Shown here: positions 25,217 through 34,853 of the stretch, piece by piece
Layout of the letters: every line of letters begins with the position of its first letter
Position numbering within the stretch: the stretch's first letter is position 1
NCBI RefSeq assembly: GCF_020164455.1
Contig: NZ_JAIQWW010000015.1
Location: forward strand, 110,996 to 174,995
Length of the DNA: 64,000 nucleotides
From: Phyllobacterium chamaecytisi
Lineage (GTDB): Bacteria > Pseudomonadota > Alphaproteobacteria > Rhizobiales > Rhizobiaceae
Direction: 5' to 3'
Program-made: the position numbers and the translations under genes
Notes under the pieces: model-generated
What the model was told of the DNA's origin: nothing
The model's database searches: none
The model's input: only the letters and a program-made list of their open reading frames with translations

Positions 25217-25725
25217 GCTTGGCCTTTCTCATGAAAATCATCGTTCATGCACAGGAAAAAGTCGATCGGCGGTGCGTCACCGGTCAGTTGCGAAAGCAGC
25301 GTATGTACCTGACCGCGGTGGTGCGTCTGGTGGTTGAAGATTTGCGTCAACGCACGATCCAAGGTCGACGTATATGGCTGGCCTTCGGTGGTGATCCAGT
25401 GAAGGACGCCATGGATCGATGCCTCATCCAGATTGTTGACCACGTCGATAATGTGATCGTCCAGGGCGATGCGCGCCGCGTGCAAGTCATTGAAATTATC
25501 GTGCAGAATGACATCCATGGAAGGGATTGCATAGAGGTCGCCCGTGAAGCGACCGAACCATAGCTTGTCGATAGCCAGAATATGGTTGAGTGTCCCATGC
25601 ACCGACTTGAAGAACGCGCGTCTGTCGGCGAAATAATCTTCGTGGTCAAGTGTGCCTGCTGCCGCGTAAATCCGCTCATTGGCCCATTTGTTATAATACG
25701 CAAGCCGCCTGAATTGATCCTTCAC
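25213..25725 (-). CDS. DinB-family four-helix protein inside the urease operon
   Basis: 170-residue DinB/YfiT-like metal-binding four-helix bundle. [19 protein letters not shown] is at the N-terminus; the His ligands are expected in [19 protein letters not shown] and [19 protein letters not shown]. The start is a GTG at 25725 with GGGAGGA upstream; it lies 14 bp after the ureC stop. It overlaps ureE by 4 bp, so it is fully integrated in the operon. The family includes metal-dependent thiol transferases; a role with nickel or thiols is inference. Confidence 0.88.
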   Translation of the reverse strand: MKDQFRRLAYYNKWANERIYAAAGTLDHEDYFADRRAFFKSVHGTLNHILAIDKLWFGRFTGDLYAIPSMDVILHDNFNDLHAARIALDDHIIDVVNNLDEASIHGVLHWITTEGQPYTSTLDRALTQIFNHQTHHRGQVHTLLSQLTGDAPPIDFFLCMNDDFHEKGQA

Positions 25726-25739
25726 TTTGTTCCTCCCCG

Positions 25740-27452
25740 TCAGAACAGAAAGTAGCGCTGTGCCATCGGCAGCACCGTTGCCGGCTCGCACGTCAACAAC
25801 TCCCCGTCCGCCCGAACCTCATAGGTCTCCGGATCCACCTCCACATGCGGCGTAGCATCATTGTGGATCATCGATGCCTTGGAAATGCCGCTCCGTGTGT
25901 TTTCGACGCCGACCAGTTGTTTGTCGATACCGAGCGACTGGCGCAAGCCTGCCTCGACCGAAGCCTTGCTGGCAAACACGACCGACGAGTTGCTGACATT
26001 CTTGCCATAGCCGCCGAACATATAACGATAATGGACCGGCTGCGGTGTCGGGATCGAGGCATTGGGATCGCCCATCGGTGCGGCAACAATCGAGCCCCCA
26101 AGCAGGACCATGTCAGGCTTGACGCCGAAGAAGGCTGGGTTCCACAGAACGAGATCCGCGCGCTTTCCGACCTCGATTGAACCCACGTGCCGGGAAACAC
26201 CCTGTGCGATCGCCGGGTTGATCGTGTATTTCGCGATGTAGCGCTTGACGCGAAAATTGTCATTGTCGCCGGTTTCCTGCGCGAGGCTCCCGCGCTGGCG
26301 CTTCATTTTATCAGCGGTCTGCCACGTGCGTATCAGCACTTCGCCCACCCGGCCCATGGCCTGGCTGTCAGAGGAGATGATCGAAAATGCGCCGATATCA
26401 TGCAGGATATCTTCCGCCGCGATCGTCTCCTTGCGGATACGGCTTTCGGCAAACGCCACATCTTCCGGGATAGACGAAGAGAGATGATGGCACACCATCA
26501 GCATATCGAGATGTTCGGCTATGGTATTTTTCGTATAGGGCCGCGTCGGATTGGTCGAAGATGGAATAACGTTGGGAAGCCCGCAAATCTTGATGATGTC
26601 CGGGGCGTGTCCACCGCCAGCGCCTTCCGTATGAAAAGCGTGAACTGTGCGACCCTTGAAGGCGGCCACCGTGTCCTCGACAAAGCCGCTCTCGTTCAGC
26701 GTATCGGTGTGGATCATCACCTGCACATCGTACTGGTCGGCAACCGAGAGGCAATTGTCGATCGCCGCCGGTGTCGTACCCCAATCCTCATGCAGTTTCA
26801 GCGAGCACGCCCCGCCAAGGATCATCTCCTCCAGCGCTTTCGGCAGCGATGTATTGCCCTTGCCTGAAAGGCCGATGTTCATGGGTATGGCGTCGAAAGA
26901 CTGAATCATCCGGCCCAAGTGCCAGGGCCCTGGCGTACAGGTGGTCGCCAGTGTCCCATGGGCTGGTCCTGTGCCGCCGCCAAACATTGTCGTAACGCCG
27001 GACATCAGGGCTTCTTCGATCTGCTGCGGGCAGATGAAATGGATATGGGCATCCATACCGCCAGCCGTGAGGATTTTGCCTTCGCCCGCGATGATTTCCG
27101 TCCCAGGACCAATGATGATCGTCACGCCGGGTTGCGTATCGGGGTTGCCGGCCTTGCCGATTTCAGCAATCAGCCCATCCTTCAAACCCACATCGGCTTT
27201 ATAAATACCACTGTGATCGACGACCAGTGCATTGGTAATCACCGTGTCGACGGCACCGTCTGCACGGGCAATCTGGCTCTGGCCCATGCCGTCACGAATG
27301 ACCTTGCCTCCGCCGAACTTCACCTCTTCGCCATAGATGGTGAAGTCCTTCTCCACCTCGATGAAGAGTTCGGTGTCGGCAAGGCGCACCTTGTCGCCCG
27401 TCGTTGGCCCAAACATGCGGGCATAGGCCGCGCGGGTGATTTTAGCGGGCAT
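25740..27452 (-). CDS. ureC: Urease alpha subunit UreC
   Basis: Catalytic subunit, 570 residues (normal length), hydrolysing urea to ammonia and carbamate. Nickel ligands and catalytic residues are visible: [14 protein letters not shown] (His-x-His), [11 protein letters not shown] (carbamylated Lys), [33 protein letters not shown] and the mobile flap [20 protein letters not shown]. The start ATG 27452 has GGGAAG upstream. Unusually, 654 bp separate it from ureB, and a plus-strand gene lies in that gap. Confidence 0.98.
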   Translation of the reverse strand: MPAKITRAAYARMFGPTTGDKVRLADTELFIEVEKDFTIYGEEVKFGGGKVIRDGMGQSQIARADGAVDTVITNALVVDHSGIYKADVGLKDGLIAEIGKAGNPDTQPGVTIIIGPGTEIIAGEGKILTAGGMDAHIHFICPQQIEEALMSGVTTMFGGGTGPAHGTLATTCTPGPWHLGRMIQSFDAIPMNIGLSGKGNTSLPKALEEMILGGACSLKLHEDWGTTPAAIDNCLSVADQYDVQVMIHTDTLNESGFVEDTVAAFKGRTVHAFHTEGAGGGHAPDIIKICGLPNVIPSSTNPTRPYTKNTIAEHLDMLMVCHHLSSSIPEDVAFAESRIRKETIAAEDILHDIGAFSIISSDSQAMGRVGEVLIRTWQTADKMKRQRGSLAQETGDNDNFRVKRYIAKYTINPAIAQGVSRHVGSIEVGKRADLVLWNPAFFGVKPDMVLLGGSIVAAPMGDPNASIPTPQPVHYRYMFGGYGKNVSNSSVVFASKASVEAGLRQSLGIDKQLVGVENTRSGISKASMIHNDATPHVEVDPETYEVRADGELLTCEPATVLPMAQRYFLF

Positions 27453-27630
27453 GGAACTTCCCTCTTGTATGAAAAATGGAATGGGCAGTCACGGGCGCCT
27501 GCTGCCACATTTCTGCCGCGATATTGCCTTGGAAAAACCCGATCAGCGACCGCTTGAGATCGAATTCCGCATGTGAAGTGCGCGCGTCATCAGTAGATGA
27601 TCGTTCGCCAATCTCGTGAAAGGAAAAACG

Positions 27631-28014
27631 ATGCGAAAGATGATAGCCCTCGCGCTCTGTGCGGCATTCCCGCTTGCGACTTCGGCTGCCTATGCGCAGT
27701 CCGCGGCGCCGCAGACTCCGAGCGCCGAGCAGCCCGCTCCAAAGAGTGAAACTCCAGCAAAGCCAGGTGCCACGGCCATTACCACCATCAATATCGTGGA
27801 CATTAATGAATTGCCGGATGCGACCAAGACTCAAGTCAACGACGCCCTTGCCAAGCGCAGCGACGCCGACATGCAGAAACTCCGCACGTCGATCGACAAG
27901 TCGCCACAAGTCTCCGCCGCCCTGAAGGAAAAGGGGCTGACATCCGCAGCGGTGGTCATTGCCAGCCTCGATTCCAAAGGCCTGCTGACCCTCGTGACCA
28001 AAAAGCCAAGCTGA
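27631..28014 (+). CDS. Small exported protein encoded against the urease operon
   Basis: 127 residues with signal peptide MRKMIALALCAAFPLATSAA and likely cleavage after AYA. The mature protein has a Pro/Ala-rich linker (SAEQPAPKSETPAKPGA) and a C-terminal domain with NIVDINELPDATKTQVNDAL and AAVVIASLDSKGLLTLVTKK. Start ATG 27631 has AAGGA at good spacing. A minus-strand frame covering the same bases (27442-28110) lacks protein character and is rejected. Probably periplasmic; function unknown. It splits ureB from ureC in opposite orientation. Confidence 0.78.
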   Translation: MRKMIALALCAAFPLATSAAYAQSAAPQTPSAEQPAPKSETPAKPGATAITTINIVDINELPDATKTQVNDALAKRSDADMQKLRTSIDKSPQVSAALKEKGLTSAAVVIASLDSKGLLTLVTKKPS

Positions 28015-28106
28015 CAGGCACCTACCTGACCCATATCTGGAATATGCCCAGCGATCGGTGTTTCTCCGGTCGCTTGTTGTCGTGGAAATGAGGTCAAGCG
28101 GAGGGG

Positions 28107-28412
28107 TCACAGCTTTCCCATGATCTTCTGCTGAAACCCGTAAACGGTCCGGTTCCCGCTGAGCGGCACGAGCGTGATATCACGCTCCTGCCCTGGCTCG
28201 AACCGGACCGCCGTTCCGGCAGCAATATCAAGACGCATGCCGCGCGCTTGATCGCGGTCGAATACCAGCGCCGAGTTGGCTTCGAAGAAATGATAGTGCG
28301 ACCCTACCTGCACCGGACGGTCGCCGGTATTTGCCACCTTTAGCATGATGTTGCTGGCACCGGCATTCAGTTCGATTTCGCCTTTGGCCGTAGTGATTTC
28401 GCCGGGGATCAT
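28107..28412 (-). CDS. ureB: Urease beta subunit UreB
   Basis: 101-residue structural subunit. It begins [18 protein letters not shown] and has the family signatures [38 protein letters not shown] and GNRTVYGFQ. It lies 10 bp after ureA. Beta subunits shape the trimeric (alpha-beta-gamma)3 enzyme. Identification is secure. Confidence 0.97.
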   Translation of the reverse strand: MIPGEITTAKGEIELNAGASNIMLKVANTGDRPVQVGSHYHFFEANSALVFDRDQARGMRLDIAAGTAVRFEPGQERDITLVPLSGNRTVYGFQQKIMGKL

Positions 28413-28422
28413 CTGCGGTTTC

Positions 28423-28725
28423 CTACCTTATCGGTTCGTGCACGGTGACGAGCTTCGTTCCGTCCGGAAATGTCGCCTCGACTTGTATGTCGTGGATCAT
28501 CTCTGGAATACCTTCCATCACCTGTTCCCGGGTGATGACATGTGCCCCTGCCTGCATCAGATCGGCGACTGATCGGCCATCGCGGGCGCCCTCGACGACG
28601 AAATCACTAATCAATGCAATGGCTTCCGGATGATTGAGCTTGACGCCGCGTTCTAGTCGGCGGCGGGCGACCATCGCCGCCATAGAGATGAGAAGTTTGT
28701 CCTTCTCGCGTGGTGTCAGGTTCAT
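28423..28725 (-). CDS. ureA: Urease gamma subunit UreA
   Basis: 100-residue subunit starting [20 protein letters not shown] and containing [40 protein letters not shown] and [19 protein letters not shown], all diagnostic. GGAAAAG precedes the start. It lies 31 bp after ureD. Confidence 0.97.
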   Translation of the reverse strand: MNLTPREKDKLLISMAAMVARRRLERGVKLNHPEAIALISDFVVEGARDGRSVADLMQAGAHVITREQVMEGIPEMIHDIQVEATFPDGTKLVTVHEPIR

Positions 28726-28756
28726 GCTTTTCCTTTAGTCATACTCAGTTTTGCGT

Positions 28757-29587
28757 CTAGATTGACCAGACTTTAGGCACGCCTGCCTTTTCATTGAGCA
28801 GTTCTATCAATGGCACCAGCCGTTTCCTCAATGAATAGGCGTCACCATCGACAAGCCTCGCAAGAAGCTTGCCAGACCAGAAGGAAACACCGCCTTTTGT
28901 GCCAACTATTTTTCGGCTCGGCTCAAGATGACGTTCGGCGTCGGCATCGAGAAGCAGGACAGTGGCCATGGTGCGCATTCCCCCGAACAGGGCAGGACGG
29001 GCAAGCATCGATGCCGCGTCGGGTCCGATTGTGAAATCTTCCGCATGGATCAGTCTGCCTTCGCGGCGAACGCGCCAGCGATCCCGGAACAGACAGTTCT
29101 GCACGTCCTCACCCATCGCTTTGCGACCGAACACAACGGGCTCCACGATCAACGCGCGGCTCGTCTCGGCAAGATCGACGGTAAGAGTCCGCTTCAGTGC
29201 CGAGCCCTCGAACAGAATCGTCTCCTGCGGCAACCATGCGAGCGAGGCCCGCTCCCGCACCTTCAAGATGCTTGCCACGTCAGCGCTACCGGCGGATGCC
29301 TTGTAGATGCGCTCGCATGCCTGAGTGGTGACCTGCGCCCGGCAGTTGTCCGCGATGTCGAACCTCCAACGCATCTCGTCGCCCCCCGTCAGTCCGCCGG
29401 ATGTGTTGATCATCACTGCCTCAAGCGACCGATCATCAATTTCAGGCAACCGAATCTTGGCGCAGCCTTCCTGATAGAGTGTGTCGATACGCGTACGACC
29501 ATTGACGGGTTTTACGGCGAGATGCGCCGAGCCAAAGGCACGTTGCGGTCTTGCTTCGATGGCTGGATCAGATGGATGCACGCTCAT
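28757..29587 (-). CDS. ureD: Urease accessory protein UreD (UreH)
   Basis: 276-residue chaperone that docks on apourease and forms the nickel channel with UreF. Family motifs are EGCAKIRLPE, VMINTSGGLTGGDEMRW, TTQACERIYKASAG, WLPQETILFEGSALKR and LIVEPVVFGRKAMGED. First gene of the urease operon; the proC gene ends 37 bp upstream on the same strand, so a shared transcript is possible. Confidence 0.95.
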   Translation of the reverse strand: MSVHPSDPAIEARPQRAFGSAHLAVKPVNGRTRIDTLYQEGCAKIRLPEIDDRSLEAVMINTSGGLTGGDEMRWRFDIADNCRAQVTTQACERIYKASAGSADVASILKVRERASLAWLPQETILFEGSALKRTLTVDLAETSRALIVEPVVFGRKAMGEDVQNCLFRDRWRVRREGRLIHAEDFTIGPDAASMLARPALFGGMRTMATVLLLDADAERHLEPSRKIVGTKGGVSFWSGKLLARLVDGDAYSLRKRLVPLIELLNEKAGVPKVWSI

Positions 29588-29624
29588 TTCGGCACGCTAT
29601 CGCAATGATCCAGCTTGCGGAAGC

Positions 29625-30437
29625 TCAATAGGTGCCAAGTTCTATGGCGCGCTGGTGTGCCTTGAAAACGGCCCGGATCATAAGCCGCTTGAGTTTGTCA
29701 TGACCCATCAACACGTCGAGCGCGGCGGCAGTGGTACCCTTCGGGCTCGTCACCTGTTCGCGCAGCGTCGTTGGCGTGTCTTCGCTCGAAGCGGCGAGGA
29801 CGCCAGCGCCGTAGACGGTCTGCATCGCCAGCAGCTCCGCGGTCTTTCGTTCGAGGCCAGCCACGACGGCCGCCTCGGTCAGGCATTCGATGAAGTGAAA
29901 AACGTAGGCGGGGCCCGAACCCGAAACCGCAGTTGCCACGTCGATCAGTTTTTCATCGTCTACGGCTGCAACTTTTCCGCTGGTTTTCAACAAGGTATCG
30001 ACAAACTCGGCATCCTCGTCGCTCACGTTCGAATTGCGGAACGTGACGATCATGCCTTTGCCAATCGCTGCAGGCGTATTCGGGATGGTGCGGATAATCG
30101 CGGTCTTTTCGCCTAAGAATTCCTCGAACAACGCGACCTTGACGCCGGCGGCAACACTCACGAACGTTGACCCGGCGGCGAAACGCTCATAGGCGGGCAG
30201 CACATCGCGCATCACCTGCGGTTTGACCGCGATGAGGATAATGCGCGGCGACAGATCGTCCTCCAGCCGGCTTGCATTGGCATGCGCATGAACACCGAGC
30301 GTTGCCGCCCGTTCACGCAGCGCATCGGTTGGCTCGATCACTGTGACCTGATCTGGCTGCAATATTCCTGCGTCCAGCCAGCCCTTGAGCATGGCAAAGC
30401 CCATATTGCCGCAACCGACCAGAACCACATTATCCAT
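29625..30437 (-). CDS. proC: Pyrroline-5-carboxylate reductase ProC
   Basis: 270-residue NAD(P)H enzyme for the last step of proline synthesis. Rossmann loop VVLVGCGNMGFAMLKGWLDA at the N-terminus, then PQVMRDVLP, IIRTIPNTPAAIGKGM, VSGSGPAYVFHFIECLTEAA and the dimer signature LREQVTSPKGTTAAALDVL. ATG 30437 has GGGAGA upstream; an earlier in-frame start at 30464 would add nine non-conserved residues. Confidence 0.95.
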   Translation of the reverse strand: MDNVVLVGCGNMGFAMLKGWLDAGILQPDQVTVIEPTDALRERAATLGVHAHANASRLEDDLSPRIILIAVKPQVMRDVLPAYERFAAGSTFVSVAAGVKVALFEEFLGEKTAIIRTIPNTPAAIGKGMIVTFRNSNVSDEDAEFVDTLLKTSGKVAAVDDEKLIDVATAVSGSGPAYVFHFIECLTEAAVVAGLERKTAELLAMQTVYGAGVLAASSEDTPTTLREQVTSPKGTTAAALDVLMGHDKLKRLMIRAVFKAHQRAIELGTY

Positions 30438-30488
30438 TTCATTCTCCCGCTGATGTCGCGGCACTTTGATCCGGCCCGGTGCGCCCGG

Positions 30489-31814
30489 TCAACTGGTCTT
30501 GTGGGAATTTATGCGAGTGAGGATGGGAACGCGGGCGGTCATGCGCAGACCAAAACATGCCATGACCACGAGCAGCCATACGGGATCTGCACGCCGGAAA
30601 AAGAAGCTCTCAAGAAAAGCGTTCATCAGCGAAAATGTCAGGCACATCATGAAAAAGTCGGCCATGAATACGTTCTCGCGCTTTTTCAGGCAGCGCGCAT
30701 AATCAAAAAGCGGCAGCACGATCAAGACGATGAGCGCGCATATCAAGGCCGGATAACCCATCGCGATGGCAATATCGAGATAGCCATTATGCGCGTGCAC
30801 GATGCCGCGCACGTCCCAATCGAGGTAGTAGCTCGGATTTTCCGCTTGCCGCACGACTGGTGCTTCCCAGAAACTTTCAAAACCATAGCCGCGCCACGGT
30901 GTTGCGGCGAGCTTTTCCAGTCCGAACTGCCAGATGGATGTGCGGCCGGTAAACGTGGTGTCCGCACCGAGCTGAACGAGGAGATCGTGCGTAGCCGGGA
31001 AGAAGAGTGTTCCTATGGTGAAGAAGAAGAATCCGACTAAAGCTGCGGCGATCAACACGGCAGAGACCATACGAAAGCCGAACATTCCGGGGAACATGAC
31101 GAGGAAAATCACGATTGGCACCAGCGCCGTCGCAGTCTTCGAACCGGTATGCGCAACAAACCAGAGCGCGAGCATCAGCAGGACAATGCCAGTCCCGCGC
31201 CAGCCGCGACGCAGCAGATATATGCCAGCAAAGGAGAACGCCGCCATGACCGGTCCGGCAATATTCTTATGCGCGAAGATACCGCGCCAAAGCCCCGCAT
31301 GTTCGGCTTCGATCTCATTGGCGGTATGCTTCGCGAGGTCCGGAACGAGAACCAGACCGGCATAGGAGAGCGTCAGCACGGCAAAGGCTGCGATCACCAG
31401 CGCCAGCGAAAATCCATCGGCATCGCGTGGCAGCGCCAGCACCGCGATCATGCAAAGCGCGGCGATCACAGTGAAGAGCACAGCGCGTTGAGCGGCTCCA
31501 GGATCGACGGCAACAAATGTCGACAGGAAAAGAAAGCCGAACATCACGATCCACATCGGGCTGACAAGGGCAATTAGCGTACGCGGGTTCGCAAGCACCA
31601 TCATCGCAAGCACGGAGATGCCGCCCAAGGCTCCGAAACCGAGCTGATTGACGAGATCTCCACCGCTCCCCGCGATTGCCGTGCTCGCCGGTTGGAATGG
31701 GCGGAACGAAATCAACAGCACACAAAGGATGATCGCCGCAACAAGACTGGCGACCAGTCGCATTGGAATCGCGGATACCGCGTCAGTTCTTTTCAGGTTG
31801 TCGATACTGCTCAT
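30489..31814 (-). CDS. O-antigen ligase/polymerase-like membrane protein
   Basis: About 441 residues with ten or more membrane segments and the Wzy_C/WaaL signature: a periplasmic loop containing GRTSIWQFGLEKLAATPWRG and HAHNGYLDIAIAMGYPALI (H-x-HN motif). GIFAHKNIAGP is also typical of the ExoQ-type subgroup. It polymerises or transfers the polysaccharide made by the 31783-39518 genes. ATG 31814 overlaps the end of the GT2 gene by 32 bp. Ligase and polymerase cannot be separated by eye. Confidence 0.87.
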   Translation of the reverse strand: MSSIDNLKRTDAVSAIPMRLVASLVAAIILCVLLISFRPFQPASTAIAGSGGDLVNQLGFGALGGISVLAMMVLANPRTLIALVSPMWIVMFGFLFLSTFVAVDPGAAQRAVLFTVIAALCMIAVLALPRDADGFSLALVIAAFAVLTLSYAGLVLVPDLAKHTANEIEAEHAGLWRGIFAHKNIAGPVMAAFSFAGIYLLRRGWRGTGIVLLMLALWFVAHTGSKTATALVPIVIFLVMFPGMFGFRMVSAVLIAAALVGFFFFTIGTLFFPATHDLLVQLGADTTFTGRTSIWQFGLEKLAATPWRGYGFESFWEAPVVRQAENPSYYLDWDVRGIVHAHNGYLDIAIAMGYPALICALIVLIVLPLFDYARCLKKRENVFMADFFMMCLTFSLMNAFLESFFFRRADPVWLLVVMACFGLRMTARVPILTRINSHKTS

Positions 31815-32778
31815 TCGAATATCCGAATTCCGCCAGAACGCGGCCAACACCAACATAGATCTGATAAGCCCCGATGGACAGAGAGCCTGTCTGCACTACC
31901 TTGACGACGGCCCGCAGCGGCGAGACGGCGAGAAGTGCCAGACTCTTCAGGACAGTCTTCGCTCCGCCAAAAGGTTCGCCGCCACGCTTGCGCTTTTCGA
32001 TCAAGGTGGAGATCACGCCATTGCGCAGTGCCCGTGCGCGGATCCAGTCCGCCTCGACGCGCCTGGCCGGGATGGTTTCGTAAACGGGTGCTTCCGCGCA
32101 CCAGGCAATGGTGAAGCCTTTGACCACGCTGCGGCTGATGAAATCCGAATCCCCGCCGCCCATGAAGTTGAAAGCGAGATCGAGAAACGGAAACGGCATG
32201 GTCTCGAGCACATTGCGCCCGACCAGCAGATTTCCAGATGAATAAACGATCGGCACGCGACCAGTGCGGGTATGATGGGGGCTGAAAACGGGGTGTGTCG
32301 ACCATTTCGTATGTTCCGGCTTGGCAAAGACCGGAAGTTGCGGCCCACCGACAAAATCGACACCATAGGTCTCGCGCGTCTTGCACATGTTTTCCAGCCA
32401 ATTCGGATCGGCGACTTCATCATCGTCGATAACCAGCAGTGACGTGAAATTTGGAAAGGCCTTCAGCGCGGTCAGCCATCCTGCGTTGTAGGCATTACAA
32501 TTGCCGCGATCATGCGCGATGATCAGCAGGCCTTCGTGTTCGCCACTCTCGAACAGCGGCTTGGCTGCTTCCGCTCCCTCACGTTTTTCGGTCTCGTTTT
32601 CCATGACGATGACGGCAAAGCGCCGTGTGGTCACTTGGCCTTTGAGCGACGCCAAGGTTTTCAACAGGTGTTCCGGACGTTTGAACGTCGGCAGCGTCAC
32701 GACGATGTCAATCGTTTCCGGCTTGAGGCCGGGTGACTGTGCCACGACGCCGATATTTTCTGGGAGATCGAGATTCAT
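31783..32778 (-). CDS. GT2 family glycosyltransferase, ExoM-like
   Basis: 331-residue GT-A transferase: IDIVVTLPTFKRPEHLLKTL, RGNCNAYNAGWLTAL, LLVIDDDEVADPNWLENM (the DDD metal site) and FMGGGDSDFISRSVVKGF. The arrangement resembles ExoM-type transferases that build rhizobial exopolysaccharide repeat units. It starts divergently from the GT4 gene, with about 105 bp between them. Donor sugar unknown. Confidence 0.9.
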   Translation of the reverse strand: MNLDLPENIGVVAQSPGLKPETIDIVVTLPTFKRPEHLLKTLASLKGQVTTRRFAVIVMENETEKREGAEAAKPLFESGEHEGLLIIAHDRGNCNAYNAGWLTALKAFPNFTSLLVIDDDEVADPNWLENMCKTRETYGVDFVGGPQLPVFAKPEHTKWSTHPVFSPHHTRTGRVPIVYSSGNLLVGRNVLETMPFPFLDLAFNFMGGGDSDFISRSVVKGFTIAWCAEAPVYETIPARRVEADWIRARALRNGVISTLIEKRKRGGEPFGGAKTVLKSLALLAVSPLRAVVKVVQTGSLSIGAYQIYVGVGRVLAEFGYSNEQYRQPEKN

Positions 32779-32883
32779 CGCCGGAGTATTTATCCGTTAT
32801 CCATGGTTACAACTTATAAGAGTTGGTTATTCAACATTTCATTACATTCTGCGATCAAATCAAATATTGAGAAAGAAATCGTC

Positions 32884-34092
32884 GTGGAGGGCCGCAAGCC
32901 TTTGCATTTGCTGTTCGTAACATCGCTGGTACCGGATGGTAAGCCGACGACCGGCTATGAGATTGCTAACAAAGCGATCATCGATGGCCTTGTGCGTGCC
33001 GGCGCTCGCGTCACCGTGATCGGATTTGTCTGGCCCGGTAGCAAGCCGCTCGATCCCGACAGCACGATCGTCCTCGGTGAAGTGGATGTGCGCAACGACA
33101 CAGCGAACTTTGCGCAAAAGTTGCGTTGGTTCGGCAAGGCAATGATGTCGGGCCTCACGGTTTCATCAGTAAAGCTGCGCGTCGTCACGAAGGAAACGTT
33201 CCGTACCGCAATCGCCTCGGTGGAGCCCTTCGACGCTTACGTGCTGAACGGCGTGCCACTGCCCGGGGCATTCGAGGACTGTTTCGATGACAAGCCGCAA
33301 ATCTTCATCGCGCACAATGTCGAACATCGCTCGGCGCGCGAGAATGCCGAAGCGGCAACCAGCCCTCTGCAAAAATATCTGTTCAGCCGGGAGTCCCGGC
33401 TTCTGATGGGCCTTGAGACGCGGTTGTGCGGCAGGGCGTCGTTCGTCTTCACGCTGGCCGATGACGATATCGATGCGCTGGGCCTATCCGGCACCGGACG
33501 TGCCGCGGCACTGCCTCTCGTGACTGGCGCCGATACGGCGAAAAGCCAAGGACGCAAAATAGTTCGCAACCTTGGCTTGATAGGAACCTGGACATGGCAG
33601 CCGAACCGCATCGGTCTTGAATGGTTCCTGCGCGAGGTTGTACCGCATCTCGACAAGGACATCGGCGTGACCGTCGCCGGAAGTACCCCAGCCGATCTCA
33701 AAGTTGCATGGCCTGACGTTACCTTCGCCGGTCGTGTTGCCGACGCGACGGATTTTGTCTGCGGCTGTGCAGTGATACCGCTGATCAGCCGCGCGGGGAG
33801 CGGCGTGCAGCTCAAGACGATCGAAACATTCGAACTGGGCTTGCCTAGCGTCGCCACCGCGCTTTCCGTGCGGGGCATTGCAGATATTCCGGATAATTGC
33901 GTTGTCGCCGATGATCCCGTCGACTTTGCCAAGGCGGTAAATGCCATGGTGGCCCGCGTGCGCGCAGGTGAGGACTTGACGTGCGAGGGAGACGCCTTTC
34001 GCGCCGCGCAGCTGGTACGCTTCGACCAGCAGATAAGATTGGGACTGGACCGGCTCGAAACCCGGATTGCAAATGGGCGTGAAGCCGCATGA
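32884..34092 (+). CDS. GT4/GT1-like glycosyltransferase
   Basis: GT-B fold transferase, about 402 residues. N-terminal LLFVTSLVPDGKPTTGYEIA, then FIAHNVEHRSARENAEAATS, IGTWTWQPNRIGLEWFLREV and a C-terminal domain with VIPLISRAGSGVQLKTIETF (the nucleotide-sugar region, where E-x-x-E is less canonical). I prefer the GTG at 32884: the 105 bp before it are AT-rich and promoter-like. An ATG at 32803 lacks a ribosome site and would add 27 unlikely residues. It overlaps the next gene by 4 bp. Confidence 0.85.
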   Translation: MEGRKPLHLLFVTSLVPDGKPTTGYEIANKAIIDGLVRAGARVTVIGFVWPGSKPLDPDSTIVLGEVDVRNDTANFAQKLRWFGKAMMSGLTVSSVKLRVVTKETFRTAIASVEPFDAYVLNGVPLPGAFEDCFDDKPQIFIAHNVEHRSARENAEAATSPLQKYLFSRESRLLMGLETRLCGRASFVFTLADDDIDALGLSGTGRAAALPLVTGADTAKSQGRKIVRNLGLIGTWTWQPNRIGLEWFLREVVPHLDKDIGVTVAGSTPADLKVAWPDVTFAGRVADATDFVCGCAVIPLISRAGSGVQLKTIETFELGLPSVATALSVRGIADIPDNCVVADDPVDFAKAVNAMVARVRAGEDLTCEGDAFRAAQLVRFDQQIRLGLDRLETRIANGREAA

Positions 34093-34853
34093 GTTTGGGC
34101 GAAACGGGTATTCCACATCGTTCGATTCTCGGCGTACAAGTTGTGGCGTTGCCTTGGGTGGACGCCATCGAACTCATGCAGGAGCGTATCGCCCAGCAGC
34201 GTTTCACTCTAGTCACCTGGCTCAATGCCCACAATGCCAATCTCGCGCAGGAGAATGTTGATTTCCGTCAGGCTTTGAACCAATTCCTCGTTCTTCCCGA
34301 TGGGTTCGGGGTCGATATCGCCTCGAAACTCCTGCATGGCGCACCTTTTCCGGCGAATCTTAACGGTACGGATTTCACGCCCGCCCTACTTGAGGCAGAA
34401 ACCAGCCCTCTGCGCGTTGGCCTCATTGGCGCCCGCCGTGAAGTGGTCGAAAAGGCAGCGGAGAGCCTCAGGCAACTTGCGCCTCATCATGAAATCCGCG
34501 TGATCAGTGACGGCTTCTTCAAGAGCGAGCATCAGCCATACATTCTGCGTGTCCTGAAAGAATATCACCCGCATATCCTGCTCGTCGCCATGGGTGTACC
34601 GCGACAGGAGATGTTCATGGCGAACAACTTGACGGCCGAACATTGCACCTTGGCCTTTGGCGTTGGCGCGCTGTTTGATTTCATGGCGGGCGCTGTACCG
34701 CGCGCCCCGCTGATTGTCCAGAAACTGCGCTTTGAATGGCTTTATCGCCTTGCGCAAGAACCCGGCCGGTTGTGGTATCGATACATTGTCGGAAATCCAC
34801 TTTTTCTGCTACGCGTCATGCAGGCGAAATTCAAAGTCGGCGGGGGCGCATGA
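34089..34853 (+). CDS. WecG/TagA/CpsF (GT26) glycosyltransferase
   Basis: 254 residues. GT26 enzymes add the second sugar (for example ManNAc(A)) to undecaprenyl-linked GlcNAc. Motifs: WLNAHNANLAQENVDFRQAL, LVLPDGFGVDIASKLL, LLVAMGVPRQEMFMANN, LAFGVGALFDFMAG and the C-terminal RAPLIVQKLRFEWLYRLAQE then PGRLWYRY, which helps bind the membrane. It overlaps both neighbours by 4 bp, indicating a translationally coupled operon. Confidence 0.94.
   Translation: MSLGETGIPHRSILGVQVVALPWVDAIELMQERIAQQRFTLVTWLNAHNANLAQENVDFRQALNQFLVLPDGFGVDIASKLLHGAPFPANLNGTDFTPALLEAETSPLRVGLIGARREVVEKAAESLRQLAPHHEIRVISDGFFKSEHQPYILRVLKEYHPHILLVAMGVPRQEMFMANNLTAEHCTLAFGVGALFDFMAGAVPRAPLIVQKLRFEWLYRLAQEPGRLWYRYIVGNPLFLLRVMQAKFKVGGGA

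Noticed and set aside
27442..28110. 222-codon minus-strand frame between ureB and ureC
   Set aside because: It overlaps a plus-strand gene with a clear signal peptide and ribosome site; the minus frame has no recognisable domain.
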